64,000 bases of DNA, taken from contig JABWDB010000004.1 in the NCBI GenBank assembly GCA_019614645.1, positions 23,808,001-23,872,000 of the forward strand. The letters are read 5' to 3'. A program made the position numbers and the translations under genes. The DNA comes from Stratiolaelaps scimitus (Eukaryota > Arthropoda > Arachnida > Mesostigmata > Laelapidae). The number at the start of each line of letters is the position of its first letter. Position 1 is the stretch's first letter. Positions 13,501 through 25,049 of the stretch are shown in pieces. The notes under the pieces were generated by a model. That model was not told the DNA's origin. It did no database searches and saw nothing but the letters and a program-made list of their open reading frames with translations.

Positions 13501-15676
13501 CTGCCGGAACTCGTGGAGTGAAGGAAGGCTGGCGTTGAATTTTTTGTTGTATTTACTACGCATAACGGTAACCGTCCGTCATTTCTCCTTTCATAATAAG
13601 GGTTGGCCGCAAAGCCTTCATGTCCATTATGTCTATCATCGGCTATTGCATGTGCCGACTGTGCCCCCGAAGGGCATCCCACTACAAGGCGTTGCCGAAG
13701 CTCTACCTCGAGTTACTATGCAACGGCAACATATTGCATCATCTTCTGAAACCACAAAACAAAAGGAATTTATCACAAGAGGCGATTCTGTTCGCCTTAT
13801 CGATAATTTTGTTTATAAATGACATCATGCATGTGGTTGCTAACCAATTAGATTCAAAGTATTCAAATAGACCTCACTAAAATGTAGGGAATAAAATTAT
13901 TATCCTGGGTGTTATTTTTAGGACAGACTCGGCAGGGGGAGCCTGTCGAAAATCTGCATTCGTCAGTTTCATCTTGTTCAAGTCCAAAATATACTCAAAA
14001 TCTACAGTATGCTGCGTTGTTGACTTCTAAAAATATACCAAGGCGAGTTTGCTAGCTGCGTTTCCTTGGGTGTTACAGACCGGCGTTTTATGACCAAGCG
14101 AAATTAGGACAGAGTCAGGGTTCTTGAAAATACGGCTTTAGGTGTTCTTTTTTAATTAAAAAGAAGGATGGGACTAAAATAAATTTATATACACAGCCAA
14201 TAAGCTTCGTACAAACAACGTCGCAAACAATCGTACAGATTGCTTACTAGAGGATGTTAAAGGATTTAATTCAAGTAGGCCTTTACTTAAAATGATGTCA
14301 TTTTATGTGGGCCATTGCTAAAGAAGTGAATTTTCCACAAGGGCACTGCAATAGTTAAAAAAACGCTGGTTGAACACTAGAAGCGGATAACTGAAGGACC
14401 ACTGCCTAACCTTACACATATCGAACTATTCCTGTACTGGTCTAAAGGTATGGTGATCCATTGCGGTAGCAATAGAGCGCCCTCTCACCTATTTCTAGTC
14501 AAGAACACCTGTGAGTTCATGTTGTATATATATATATATATATATTCGTGTAGTCCCTTAAAAAAGCCTGATTGAGTTTCACCAAGTTTGGAGCAACATG
14601 ATGGAGGCAGCGATGTGAGTAATCGACAGCACTAAAACTCATTAAATATTTCAAATGCTATACGGATGGAATAACATTTTGTGAGAATCGCACTACGTTC
14701 ATTTCACCGCAACATTTAAAAGCAACACTTCACTTGTACAACACTGCTGGACGCCGAACGAAGCGTATACCCAGCACACACGCACGGGTTACGGCCGATT
14801 CCGACTCATTTCAAAGAAGTAGAATAATATCTAATTCCCTCCCTAATGGTTTTCCGTATAGCTTGCTTTGGTCAGGGCCAGGCGGATTTTTTTAAAAAAC
14901 AACCTATGGATTTTGCTGTTTGAGGTTCGAATACAAGGCCTAGTTCTCGTGGCCAGCAACAATTTGATACAGAGAATGATTTTTTTAGCCGACCACCGCA
15001 TCAAACTTCATTATGGTTAACGAAACAGATTGCACGCTTTTTGCGTAGACTGTTGCAATCGACGCTGATTCAAGGATTATTATTATTATTACTGGCTTGA
15101 AAAAAACGAAGTTCAAACTTTCTATCACAAGGTACAGCTTGTCGAAAATAGCCCCAAGCTAGGGCGCGTGATTATTCAGATCAAAATGACCACGATGGGG
15201 CAATTACGCGAAGCCTGGATGACCTGTGCACGCTATGTGACCTATGCTGAAGCGATTTAGTTCAACCTGGCTAGTGCTAATGACAGTACTTCTTGAAGCT
15301 CCTATAAACGCCACATAAAGGAAGCGTTTCAGCTGCTGTCGTATATAGATTGTGTATACGGACCCGCATATATTGCTCGATAAAGATATTCACTATTCTT
15401 GAGAAGGTGTCAATACAAATATAGATAACATGCTGACAGATCAAACCAATTATACGACATAGCCATAAGAAGCCACATCGACACCTATTTGGGTCCAGCT
15501 ATTCCTTCAAACACACAGATAGCATTGTGCATCGGGATAGGTCTCAGTTTGTGGACAACAACCGCAGTCCTATAGCACACTACGTCAGTCCTTCTGTTGT
15601 AACATGTCGCCTGTCATTTGTCTTGTCGTCGATTAAGTTCAAAGTGGCCCTGACCAGATACACTCGCGACGGAAAA
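10571..15676. other. Upstream region of the GSK-3-like gene, no other gene recognised
   Basis: AT-richer DNA with short frames only, a (CA)n tract at 12.5 kb, a T-rich and (TA)n part near 14.5 kb and an ATT run near 15.07 kb. The immediate 150 nt before the kinase ATG stay in frame without a stop and are probably 5' UTR. Confidence 0.5.
14525..14545. repeat. (TA)n microsatellite
   Basis: Uninterrupted TA run about 1.1 kb upstream of the GSK-3-like gene. Confidence 0.95.
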
Positions 15677-18267
15677 ATGCGAGAATCGGAGCGAGAGTCC
15701 CGCCCTGTCCAGCGGTATGCCATGAGTGAGTTTGAATGCACTCCCGTTGAGATTAGCCGTGAAGAACGAGATGGCGAGGAATGGAACCTGGTCACAATGC
15801 GGAAAGCGAACGACGGCGCCAAAGTTCGAATTACCTACAAAGAGGTTGCCGATGTTGGCAAGGGAACTTTCGGAACTGTCAGGAAGATGGTCACCCTTGA
15901 GGGCTCAACGTTTGCTCTGAAACGGCTTGAACATGACCCGAGGTGTCACATAGATAGGCACTTATCTGTGTACGATTGATAAATATCCAGGGTACATAGA
16001 CGTGAAGCGAAACTAGATTCACATTTAGTGAAAAATTGCCGAGTACAACGCGTGTCACGAATAGCATTTCCGGTACTGGCATGTGTACGAACAGGTGTGA
16101 TAGACGATATAAACTGACCTTGATTGAATGTAATGATCAAACTCTACGAGAAGATATCCAGATCGAATTGCAGAAGATAACGGATGAACATCAGGGGCAG
16201 ATTTTTATCTCCGATTCAATCGGACCACATTTTCGAGCCAATTATACGTTGCTCAAGTAAAGGCCTCTTTTCTATTTCACTCGGTTATCTTTCAGATACA
16301 AAAACCGCGAGGTGTCCATTATGAAAGAACTGGACCACTGCAATTGCTGCCGTCTATACTACTACTTTTCAGAACGAATTGAAGAAGGCACTGCCGACCT
16401 GCGTATTAACCTTGTCATGGAGTTTATGTCTGATAGTTTGGCGTCAATGTTGTATAAATGCAGAAGAACAGGGGACGAGATCCACCCTTTCATGATCGAA
16501 CTGTATCTATATCAGCTCCTGCGTGGAACTGCCTATATGCATTCGAAGAAGATCGCGCACAGGTATCTAGAGTTTAAGTTTCATTGAAGAGAAGTTGGTA
16601 TCTATGTGTATCTGTGTGTTTGAGTGTTAGTGTCCGGGATTGAAAACATGCTGGTCTCTCGACCACTCCTGGTAGTCTTGGGTTCGATCGCCACCTGATC
16701 CTTCGTGACCTTTCTGGTGTTAGTTGCACCTCGCCATTGGGTCAGCGTCGATGAATAGATGATTATGCCTTAATTGATCCGATTAACTTGTTCCTACTGC
16801 GCGAAATCGTGCAGTGCCGGGCAGATCCCTCTCCTGTTAACTACCTTGGTGGAGGTCTTCCCCTCACTCCTATTGATAGCTGAGTCCAGTGAACACCTTC
16901 CTGACTGATTTTCTAGAGAATAACAATCGATAACACTGATCTCTCTCTCTTGCTCTCTAAAGGTGAACTAGAATCAGTTATCCTTCGCTGCATCTTTTCA
17001 GGGACATTAAACCGCAGAACATCCTGATCGAAATTTCAACATCATTACTGAAGCTCTGTGACTTTGGCTCGGCAAAGATGCTGAATGAGGGCGAACCAAA
17101 CGTGGCGTATATCTGTTCGCGCTTCTATCGAGCTCCCGAGCTTATATTGGGTAACACGAACTACGACGTTTCGGTTGACACCTGGGCCGTGGGTTGTGTG
17201 TTCGCAGAGCTCTATCTCCTGAAGCCGATCTTTCTCGGGGATTCGAGTATAGATCAGCTAACCGAAATTATTCGCGTGCTTGGAACACCAACGCCAGAAC
17301 AAATGGACAAACTTCATCCGAGGTTTCCGAAGATGCTGAAGAAACGTGAGCCCATGTCGCTAAGTAAAGTTTTGAAGGTGAGCTAAAAGATACACAAATA
17401 TATTTGGAGATTCCTATCACATGGGCTAGGCAAACAAATGTCACAATCAGACGGTTGTCTGTGGCGGCCGACACATATCGTTCAAAGTGTGCTTGTTTAT
17501 ATCAGTAGCTGGCAAACGGCCTTTGGCACGATCATATATTCACTCGCTGCCATATATGTAAATGTGCGTGCAGAATAAACCGCCATCGAAAGCGATACAT
17601 CTGCTGACAAAGATGATACAGTATACACCTGACTGCCGCATTCGCTGCTGGGAGGCCCTAGCTGAGCCACTGTTCGATGACCTTCGGCGAGTCGGGGTGA
17701 GGCAACCTGATGGGCGACCACTGCCTAACCTTTTCGACTTTACGCCTAGAGAACTTGAGCAGAATCCAGTACTGAATCAGCTGCTTTTGCCAGCCGAGTC
17801 CGGAGCCGAAATTCAGGTAAAGCGAAGATACGGTGCCTTACGCCTCTATAGAAAAATACGAGTTCCACCAATTATCTTTCATCGTTTATATAATGATTTC
17901 GAAAATCGTGATTGAGGACAAAGACGCGAGACGGGTCGTCCATTGTATTATACAATTGTATACATAGATACCTAAAAGCTTCTTACGAATTCCCTATTGT
18001 ATGCGAAAATACATTTACCACCATCCAGTCTTCGAACACGAACCATGAATGATAGAGGGGTCCACAGATTGACTAGCTCGTCCGTCCTGTACGTCGGGAT
18101 AGCGTTTACTTATGCAGTGTCAGTTCTGCAGCAGTTATCAGTTGTTGCGGCGTCATAAATCAACTTGCGTCATCCTGAGTTACATTTATTTACCTTATTC
18201 ACAGCAACATAAAAAGAAGAAGACGAAGAAGGACAAGCGAGAGAAGCAGAGCGGGGTCGTGGGATGA
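15677..18267 (+). CDS. Divergent glycogen synthase kinase 3 (GSK-3-like Ser/Thr kinase), five exons
   Basis: Exons: 15677-15942, 16296-16562, 17002-17377, 17574-17816 and 18205-18267. All introns are GT-AG and the spliced frame is open for 404 codons to TGA. The start is the first in-frame ATG and has A at -3. The kinase fold spans about residues 54-345: glycine loop GKGTFG (61-66), Lys82, Glu94, HRD (177-179), Asn184, DFG (198-200) and APE. GSK-3 hallmarks are the KNRE segment, [19 protein letters not shown] with the activation-loop Tyr224, and the primed-substrate pocket trio Arg93, Arg178 and Lys203. Length is near the usual 420 or so. Two things are odd. The N-terminus lacks the RTTSF-type inhibitory serine site. 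The stretch that binds Axin/FRAT in canonical GSK-3 (about 280-305) is rewritten and one residue shorter. The tail is a lysine-rich run (386-398) coded by the last exon. GSK-3 phosphorylates primed substrates in Wnt, insulin and developmental signalling. The divergence suggests a lineage-specific paralogue rather than the canonical gene, but that is inference. Confidence 0.93.
15943..16295 (+). other. Intron 1 of the GSK-3-like gene
   Basis: The donor is GAG|GTGTCA after ...EHDP and the acceptor is TTTCAG|ATAC. Joining them restores an Arg codon (AG|A) and the conserved DP-R-YKNRE sequence, which fixes both sites. The intron contains a chance open frame of about 225 nt (16036-16260), but it has no kinase similarity and would interrupt the conserved alignment, so I do not treat it as an exon. 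Confidence 0.85.
16563..17001 (+). other. Intron 2 of the GSK-3-like gene, carrying a SINE-like insert
   Basis: The donor is CACAG|GTATCT and the acceptor is TTTTCAG|GGACAT. The junction falls inside the HRD arginine codon (AG|G), giving AHRDIKPQN. The intron holds a tRNA-like SINE candidate near 16620-16760 and a CT-rich tract near 16940-16957. Confidence 0.85.
16620..16760 (+). repeat. tRNA-derived SINE-like segment (candidate)
   Basis: The motif GGTTCGATCGC at 16681-16691 resembles a polymerase III B box. A loose A-box-like TAGTGTCCGGG lies about 53 nt upstream, a spacing that fits a tRNA with a long variable arm. The text between them can form short stems. I cannot fold a complete functional tRNA, so a decayed SINE head is the better reading. 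No second copy is obvious in this window. Boundaries are approximate. Confidence 0.3.
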
Positions 18268-18607
18268 AATCAAATCGGATCCAAAGATGACAACTTCACC
18301 TGCGCCGCGGAGAGATCGGACAATGAGGCTATCGGTGAATGCTAAACCGGGACGGTCCTCGATACTCAATCATTAGACTTTGAGAAGCATTACCTAGAAG
18401 AATTGACTTGAGATTGCTAATCGTTACTATGTGCTCGGACTCATATAATGGTATATTACGAGAAAAGCACCATTTTATTGGTTGCAATAATGTGACTTTG
18501 GGGAATTTATGGTAAAAGCGTAGAGAGGTTAAGGGGCGGTCAGCGTACAAACATTAAGGAAATATTTTTTTGGGAAGAGCCTATTGATACTAGGCAGTTC
18601 ACAGGGC

Positions 18608-18613
18608 AATAAA
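18608..18613 (+). terminator. Poly(A) signal AATAAA, GSK-3-like gene
   Basis: This is the first canonical AATAAA I find downstream of the kinase stop codon, about 340 nt after it. It would give a short 3' UTR. Assignment to this gene is by proximity only. Confidence 0.45.
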
Positions 18614-20728
18614 ATGACATTGGATTTGAAACTCTGGTTGGTCTTAATCGTTGGTCTATGCCCTGTGTTCACGACTTGGATCCGTGCCAGATGGCGCTAT
18701 AATAACAATTGGTCTCAGCCTATGCCCTGAATGTAGATCGGTACAGCTTGAGCGCAGTTTTTGTGGCAAAGTACTCTTAAGCACCTTGCATATATATAAT
18801 ACGATAATATTATACCAATCCTATTCTCTAAAGCACCTTGTATGTTGCTTGGTGCGTTGAGAAATACATAGTGAGTTCGTATACAACTACCGTTTTAGGT
18901 CCCTCCCTTAAATAGTCGGCATTCTTTTCCAACATAGTGGAGTGTTTTAGAAGGACATGACAAATTATCCTGTAAGCTTCGTTGTAGAGATCTCTTTGAT
19001 TTCCGGAAGACTCACGTAATTCGAAGTGGGCACGGGGTAGGTATTAATGATACGTTCATCTCTGCTGTCGGGTGTCCACACCAGATCTTTCCAACTGTCC
19101 ATTGAATGCGGACATGTGGATGAATCTTGGCTCGATTGACATCACCATATTCGGCAATATATCCTCAAGTCACCTGCACAATATAGACGCCGTATAAACA
19201 ACAGCATATAGCAGCTAACAGTCGAGCGTGTTCAGTTACGATTTAAGTGAAAAATTACCCCGTTCCTCGTCTATGCGGAGGAGTAAGGTCGTCCGACGAG
19301 TTGGCATTCACAGGAAGCGGAAACGACCTTCGTACTGGGAGAACCGACAGTTCCAAGCAGCCTTTTCAGATAAACTTTGCATCTCAAGCACCGCTCCTCC
19401 TTTCCCACCCTTCTCTACATCTTTATCTCTCTCTGTCGGTTGTAATCTTTCAACTCGTTTCGTTCTCAGCTGGATTCAAAATCCTGTTGCCGAGATAGTC
19501 GAGACCGTTAGTCCGCAGGTATCCTTTAGCTACTCACCAGCAAACATATGTGTGTTCACCATTGGTTGTTGTTCTGTGTTGCGAGATCACTGCCGAGCTC
19601 TCACCGAAACGGACTCGAGCGATCCTTCACAGGGCTTTCAATGGGGATCAGTTCGCGTTAGTGCATGTATTCATATGCGTATTCGTTATATATATCCACA
19701 ATGTGCACGCTGGATCGCGTCTGCTTCGTTCTATATTAGCGCACATTTCGCGGTGACTGTCACGGTAAATTAGTGTTGGCGGAATTCATCAAATTCGTAA
19801 TGAGATTGTCGTCGCTTAACGTGACACTTTTGTTAGATCATTAAGGTCAATGTTATTTAGATAGATAGTGTCCACACATCTGCGACTTCTATTTCGCTCA
19901 GTCAAACTACGGCGGCAATGCCAGCTGCGGCTGAGCTTACATCCGTAAAATAAAGACCTGGCCCGTACGACTCTAGTGAAACTTGTTCACTTACCTTGCT
20001 CGATGTGTTCTACGTTTAGTTTGTGGGTATTTCTTTGGTTTCTGCGTATTGCAGAACCTGTATCACTTTAAAGCAATAATTATCTAGAAAAGACAAGATC
20101 GTATATATCTCCTATCTTTGATATACCTAGGGTACACGCCCTATAAGGTTAAGAGCTGAGGCCTGTCAGATAGGGGAGGCTCAGCTGAGGGTCAGCTCGA
20201 AAAGACAGTTTTTTTTATGCCACACACCCAAGCGACAACAGTTGGCGGAATGGTTTCAAGCGAAAGTTCAAATGAGGGCTCGCCCGTGACTAATCACTCT
20301 GATGGATCAGCATTATGAGCGACGACGAGCGACCTAAAAATAAATTTTCATAATAATGACAACTCCAGTTATATCGCTATCGTTATATTATAAAGCTAAG
20401 TTGTAAATAATTGTCCTCATTATCCAATGGAGCTTCGCAGTGAGCTGCCAACTCTTATGATAGGTGCACTTCACTGCATGTGAAGATTTACCAGTCAGCC
20501 GTCACGAATGCTTCTTTAACAATGATCTGGCCGTTCCACAAGCGTCCAACTAATGTTGCCGGCTAAAAGCGTCCAGAACGTCCATATTTTAGAACATAAT
20601 AGAAACTCTTTTATTTTCGTCCAGATTCTACCACGTATTACAACTGTTGGCGCATGGAACGACAGCAAATCTTTTTTCTTTTCCAAGGCTCCATTTATGT
20701 ACATACTAGCTAAATATACATGTACCAC

Positions 20729-20729
<1 letters not shown>

Positions 20730-20767
<38 letters not shown>
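20730..20767. repeat. (TA)n microsatellite, longest in the window
   Basis: 38 bp of pure TA, just upstream of a CAG-containing GC-rich patch. Confidence 0.95.
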
Positions 20768-20770
<3 letters not shown>

Positions 20771-20814
20771 CCCCACGGCTATTTTAAGTAAGTATAGCCT
20801 GTCTGCGTTTGTAG

Positions 20815-21360
20815 CATTTGTAACAGCAGCAGCAGCAGTTGCTGCAGAGTCGTTTAAGTGAAAGCGAAGTGAAGCGAAACAGGGCAAGAGCAATTTCGTT
20901 CGCGTCCTCTTTTCAGCATCAGCAGCGTCGTCGTCATCATCATCCAACTGTGAGGGCGTGTCTGTCTGTCCGCTGTGGTCCTCCGCCCTCTCTTGCCTGT
21001 TCGGCTTTGGAAGATTTGCCCCCCAGAAAGACTCCTCCTAGCGATGAAGATTCCCTCACTTCACTTCAATCCTCTCCCCTCTCTTAGCCCCCGTCTTAGA
21101 CTCCGTCGGGACCAGTTTCCAACCCCCAAATTACGCTCGGTGGCGGCGCCATCGAAACGGTCAAGCGGCGACGTTTCAACTTCAACCCGATATTAGCTAC
21201 GAATTCGGCTCAGCCGCCGGTCGTCCAACACGACCAGCCCGAAGGCCGCAGTGGAGCGACTGGAAACTGGCGCGCTATTTCTCCAGAGCCGGGGACGAGG
21301 AAGCCGTTTTCTGTTTCTGCCATATCAGTATTTTCGACGCCAACGAAAACGACAGACGTA
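20815..21360. other. GC-rich CpG patch with CAG and CGTCGT runs
   Basis: It begins with a CAG run followed by TTGCTGCAG, which can fold back, and continues with Ser/Pro-rich readings in two plus-strand frames. Neither has a recognisable domain or a clear splice structure. TA tracts lie on both sides. Confidence 0.3.
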
Positions 21361-21395
21361 CAGCAAAAGTGTAACTTGATAAACTAGGAGGTACT

Positions 21396-21397
<2 letters not shown>

Positions 21398-21430
<33 letters not shown>
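21398..21430. repeat. (TA)n microsatellite
   Basis: 33 bp of TA on the far side of the GC-rich patch at 20.8-21.36 kb, so that patch is bracketed by two TA tracts. Confidence 0.95.
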
Positions 21431-21432
<2 letters not shown>

Positions 21433-24400
21433 TACCATATGTGTGAGAGTATGTCTCCGCATTCGACGTCGAGAGTGTCTATGTCACTTGGAGTGTCCAC
21501 CTTCACCTGACCCGCAGGCAAGAACTCTCACATTTACTCTTGGCGTCTTAGCTGACTAACAACTGGATACCCTATCCTCGATAATCGTGATAAACGATTA
21601 AAAACGAACCTTATATGGCTTGTAGTTGTGCTATGCATGATTTCCTCAAAAATCTATTATCTCCGTTCATTAGTGGGAATCCAATGTTCATTCAATGGAT
21701 TAGTCACGATCTGTGCGAGGGGGTAAGAAGTCTATGCCTTCATCGTTGAACTCACGATTTTCGCCACGAGCTCACCCTTCTTCAGCAGGGCGAGTTCCGG
21801 CTTCATCTTGACGTCACATCATTTGCCAACTTGGGAGACCAAAATGCGAAAAGTTTCCGCTATGTACCAACATCGCGCCGGCTCTTAACGCGGTCAATCG
21901 TCACCACTGTACGATGACCCCCGCTCGCATGACGAAATAAGCACTCGCTTCCGGTGTGGAAAAATTATTTTGTGGGAACACACCATGATCTCTCGTGTCC
22001 CCGGTAAAAAGATTTCACTCAGGTCATCAAGAAAGCGAAGGAAAGGCTTAAGTCGAGGTTACGCGCCATGTGTTTTTTTGTTAAAAAAACAACAACAAAT
22101 GCTCTCCCTATACTAACGAGCTGCTGTGCTTATATGCTTAGCAACACGTGGTGGCGGTGCGCTGAGCGATTCAAATTGTTTATATGCAGGGCAAGGAAAT
22201 TCTTACGATTTACGACAGGCCGGAGTGTACTCCCAAGACAGGCTACGGTCGCTGAAACTAGAAAATGAGTGGGATATTCTTGCGAAGCAATGTTAGAGTC
22301 ATTCGCGGCTGTAAATATACCCCTTCTCTAAGCCGTGACGTTCTTCGTGACATTTTTGTACATCGCCAAATGAATTGAAGTTTGGCGAGTTTTTTTTCTC
22401 AAAACCGTAAGCTCCTGTGTAAAAACGTAGCCGATATCGAGTTGTGGGCTTGCTAAGAAGTCCGAGTTCTCCATTTCCAAGTCAAATACAGAACGCTACC
22501 ATTTGGTGATTTCGGGATTATTTCGTATTTAGTTGGGACCGTATCACAACGTGATCCGGAAATGGCTGGCAAGTTACCGCTCCCCTACTTCTTCTATCAG
22601 TGACTCGTATGCAGGAGGCAATCGTTCAGGAAAGGTGATGACAGTTTCCGAGAGCCACACAACTAGGATCAAGATGGTTTCATTTACCGTTGTGCACGCG
22701 AACCGAGTTTTGCCGATGGGAGACGATGACATCCCATCCCAAAAGTTAAACGCTCCGAACTAGTTGCAACGCACGTGGGCATCACAGCGAGACCTCCAAG
22801 GACAAAAAAAAATAAAAGAATGACATTCTCTAATAAAAACCAAGTCTTGACCTCTAGCTGATTCTCTGCTGTTTCTTCTATGACATCCACCGCATCCTTC
22901 CAGTAGAACGAATATCAGCCCTGCTTTATACTATAAAAATATCACTGACAGTTCAACAGAAGCCAATTCATATTTGAATGCATACTATTTAACTGAAATT
23001 CTGTATTGAGTTCGTTTCATTCGCGTCCACTCCATTCTGAGCGTATCAGTGATCAGCGGCAAGGATATTATTGTTGTACTTGCTGACAGCTACCGTAAGT
23101 ATCTTTTATCTATCTTTTAAGACTCGTGTCCTTTAAACGGTGCTTGCAGGTTTGTTAATTAAAGTTATTTACTTACCCAGCTTTCTATTATAACATGAAG
23201 ATCACTGCCGACGATCGCAGAAAAACAACGACCTCGCAATTTGCTCAAAATTTGTTGTCCTCCCAACGTGTATTGATAAATGGTGTACGATTTCCTGTCA
23301 ATACAATGCACGGAAGCGAAGATAAAGGAGTATGTCCATCAATTTCAAGCTAGCGCCACCTACGAGCTCCATACGAGCGATCAATACGTTAGTCCATATC
23401 TGATTGTACTGCTTGTGGACAACACTCGACGGCTGAGAAATGTGCCACCTGCCGAGAAGACTGTACCCCGTCCCCACCCCCTTTGCGTGGAGCTGTTTAC
23501 TACTTTCCTGGATACCTGCACACTACACCGAAAGGCAGGAGATAGGCCAATACGTCGGATAACCATTAAGATTCTGCGGATGTCTCGCGACAGCTTGTCC
23601 GGCCCGTAATTGAAAAGGGTGCCTTTTTGCTTGAACCTGTTTACATACCGACACGTGTACACACACAGACAGACATATAGACACACATACACATGTACTT
23701 ATTTATATTTCGTTGGTCCTTGGCCGAGTAATTGAATCTAGTGTTTTTCTAAGTTTTTTTCCCAGTTCTTATAAGATATCGAATTCTATCCCACTTTCGC
23801 GCTCGCTCTCGCCTCCGATCTCAAGGCCAGTGGTCGTGCGGTGTGTTCGTTAGCTACGGGAGCCAAAATAGTGGCCCATTCCAAGAGATAGTCTACACCT
23901 GCCGATCGATCATGACCCTGATCATGTGTGATCGGTACAGACGTAGTACTTTTGCCGGCGTTAAAATATTACATGTTAATAGTTGTTCGTAGTTAACTAA
24001 AACGGGAGAACGCTGTATATAACAACAAATTAATTAGTTGAGACGAACTGAGCCAAGGAAAAACAACATTTATAGTCGTAACGAAGGCGTGGTTATGTGG
24101 AAAATCGTCCTCGAACAAGTGCAACGGTGGTATTGTCTCGTCTGTGAACATTCCGTGAAATCAGCGGATAGGCATAACGACGGTTCGAATAAATAACGAA
24201 TTTTGTGCATGGTCTCACTTAGGTTATTATTGTTGCAGATCGAGTTCGTCAATTATGGACAATACACAGCTTCGATAACGTTGTGAAATTGACACAGTGT
24301 TGTGCATGCGTTGTAGCCTAGGCTCATTTCCGCGACGGGGATGTTCATCGACCCTTTTTGGCGTTCGTCCTGAAGGTTCCATCGAGAGCGTTGCGCGAAC

Positions 24401-25011
24401 TCGCAGGAATAATAATGGTAGCTTCATCACATTCGACATGTCAGGATGATTGATCGCGCGGGGGGTGGCTCGCATCATTCAGACATTGGCAGAACGAAAA
24501 TTGCAATCAATATTTCCTCCTGAATGCGACTGTTTAGGTTCAAGTGATACGAACTTAAGGTTTCATTCATCCAGTACCAGAAACGTGTTGCGTCCCACTA
24601 TGATAGAATTCGAAATAGAGTTCCCAGCCACCAGCCACCTGCCACCTTTATTTGGCGCAGTTTTGATAAATGGGAGAGATCCCCCCGGCTGGGGCTGTGA
24701 AGGACTGTGTTCTTTTTGACAGGGCCCTATAACGAGAATACGACTTGGGTAATATTGATCCATTTCCTAAAGTAAAAGTCTTCCACATTTAAGGTAGAAC
24801 GTGTCATGGCAATCACGATCGGCTGATACGACCAGCTGGTGTGAATCAACGTGGATTGGTTCTTTAGAGCCACATTTACGATTACATGCAATAGTTGGAT
24901 AGTTTTCCGTAACGGGGGGTCCTGACTACTGGAGTCGGTTGGGGCTTTTCTAGAATCTATTTTATTACGTAAATGCCTCCTTGGATTTGATAATAAAGGT
25001 GAATCTGTATT

Positions 25012-25049
25012 GTGTTGTGTATACCGGTCTGTATTGTGTATACCGGTCT
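25012..25049 (+). repeat. 19-bp tandem duplication
   Basis: Two adjacent 19-bp units ending TATACCGGTCT (25012-25030 and 25031-25049) differ at one base. This is a small slippage-type duplication with no visible function. Confidence 0.85.

Noticed and set aside
16036..16260. Open frame inside intron 1 of the kinase gene
   Set aside because: The kinase alignment is continuous when this segment is spliced out, and the frame has no ATG at its head.
18651..18860. Short repeated phrases (TATGCCCTG, AAGCACCTTG) after the kinase gene
   Set aside because: Repeats of 9-11 bases at this spacing are expected by chance.
19228..19773. 181-codon plus-strand frame with a TATAAA about 40 nt upstream of TCAGTT
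   Set aside because: It starts with GTG (first ATG at 19273), the TATA-to-initiator spacing is about 10 nt too long, and the protein has no family features.
20516..20947. Minus-strand frame with Asp run and Tyr-Ile repeats
   Set aside because: It is a translation of GAT/GAC and (TA)n repeats and starts with TTG.
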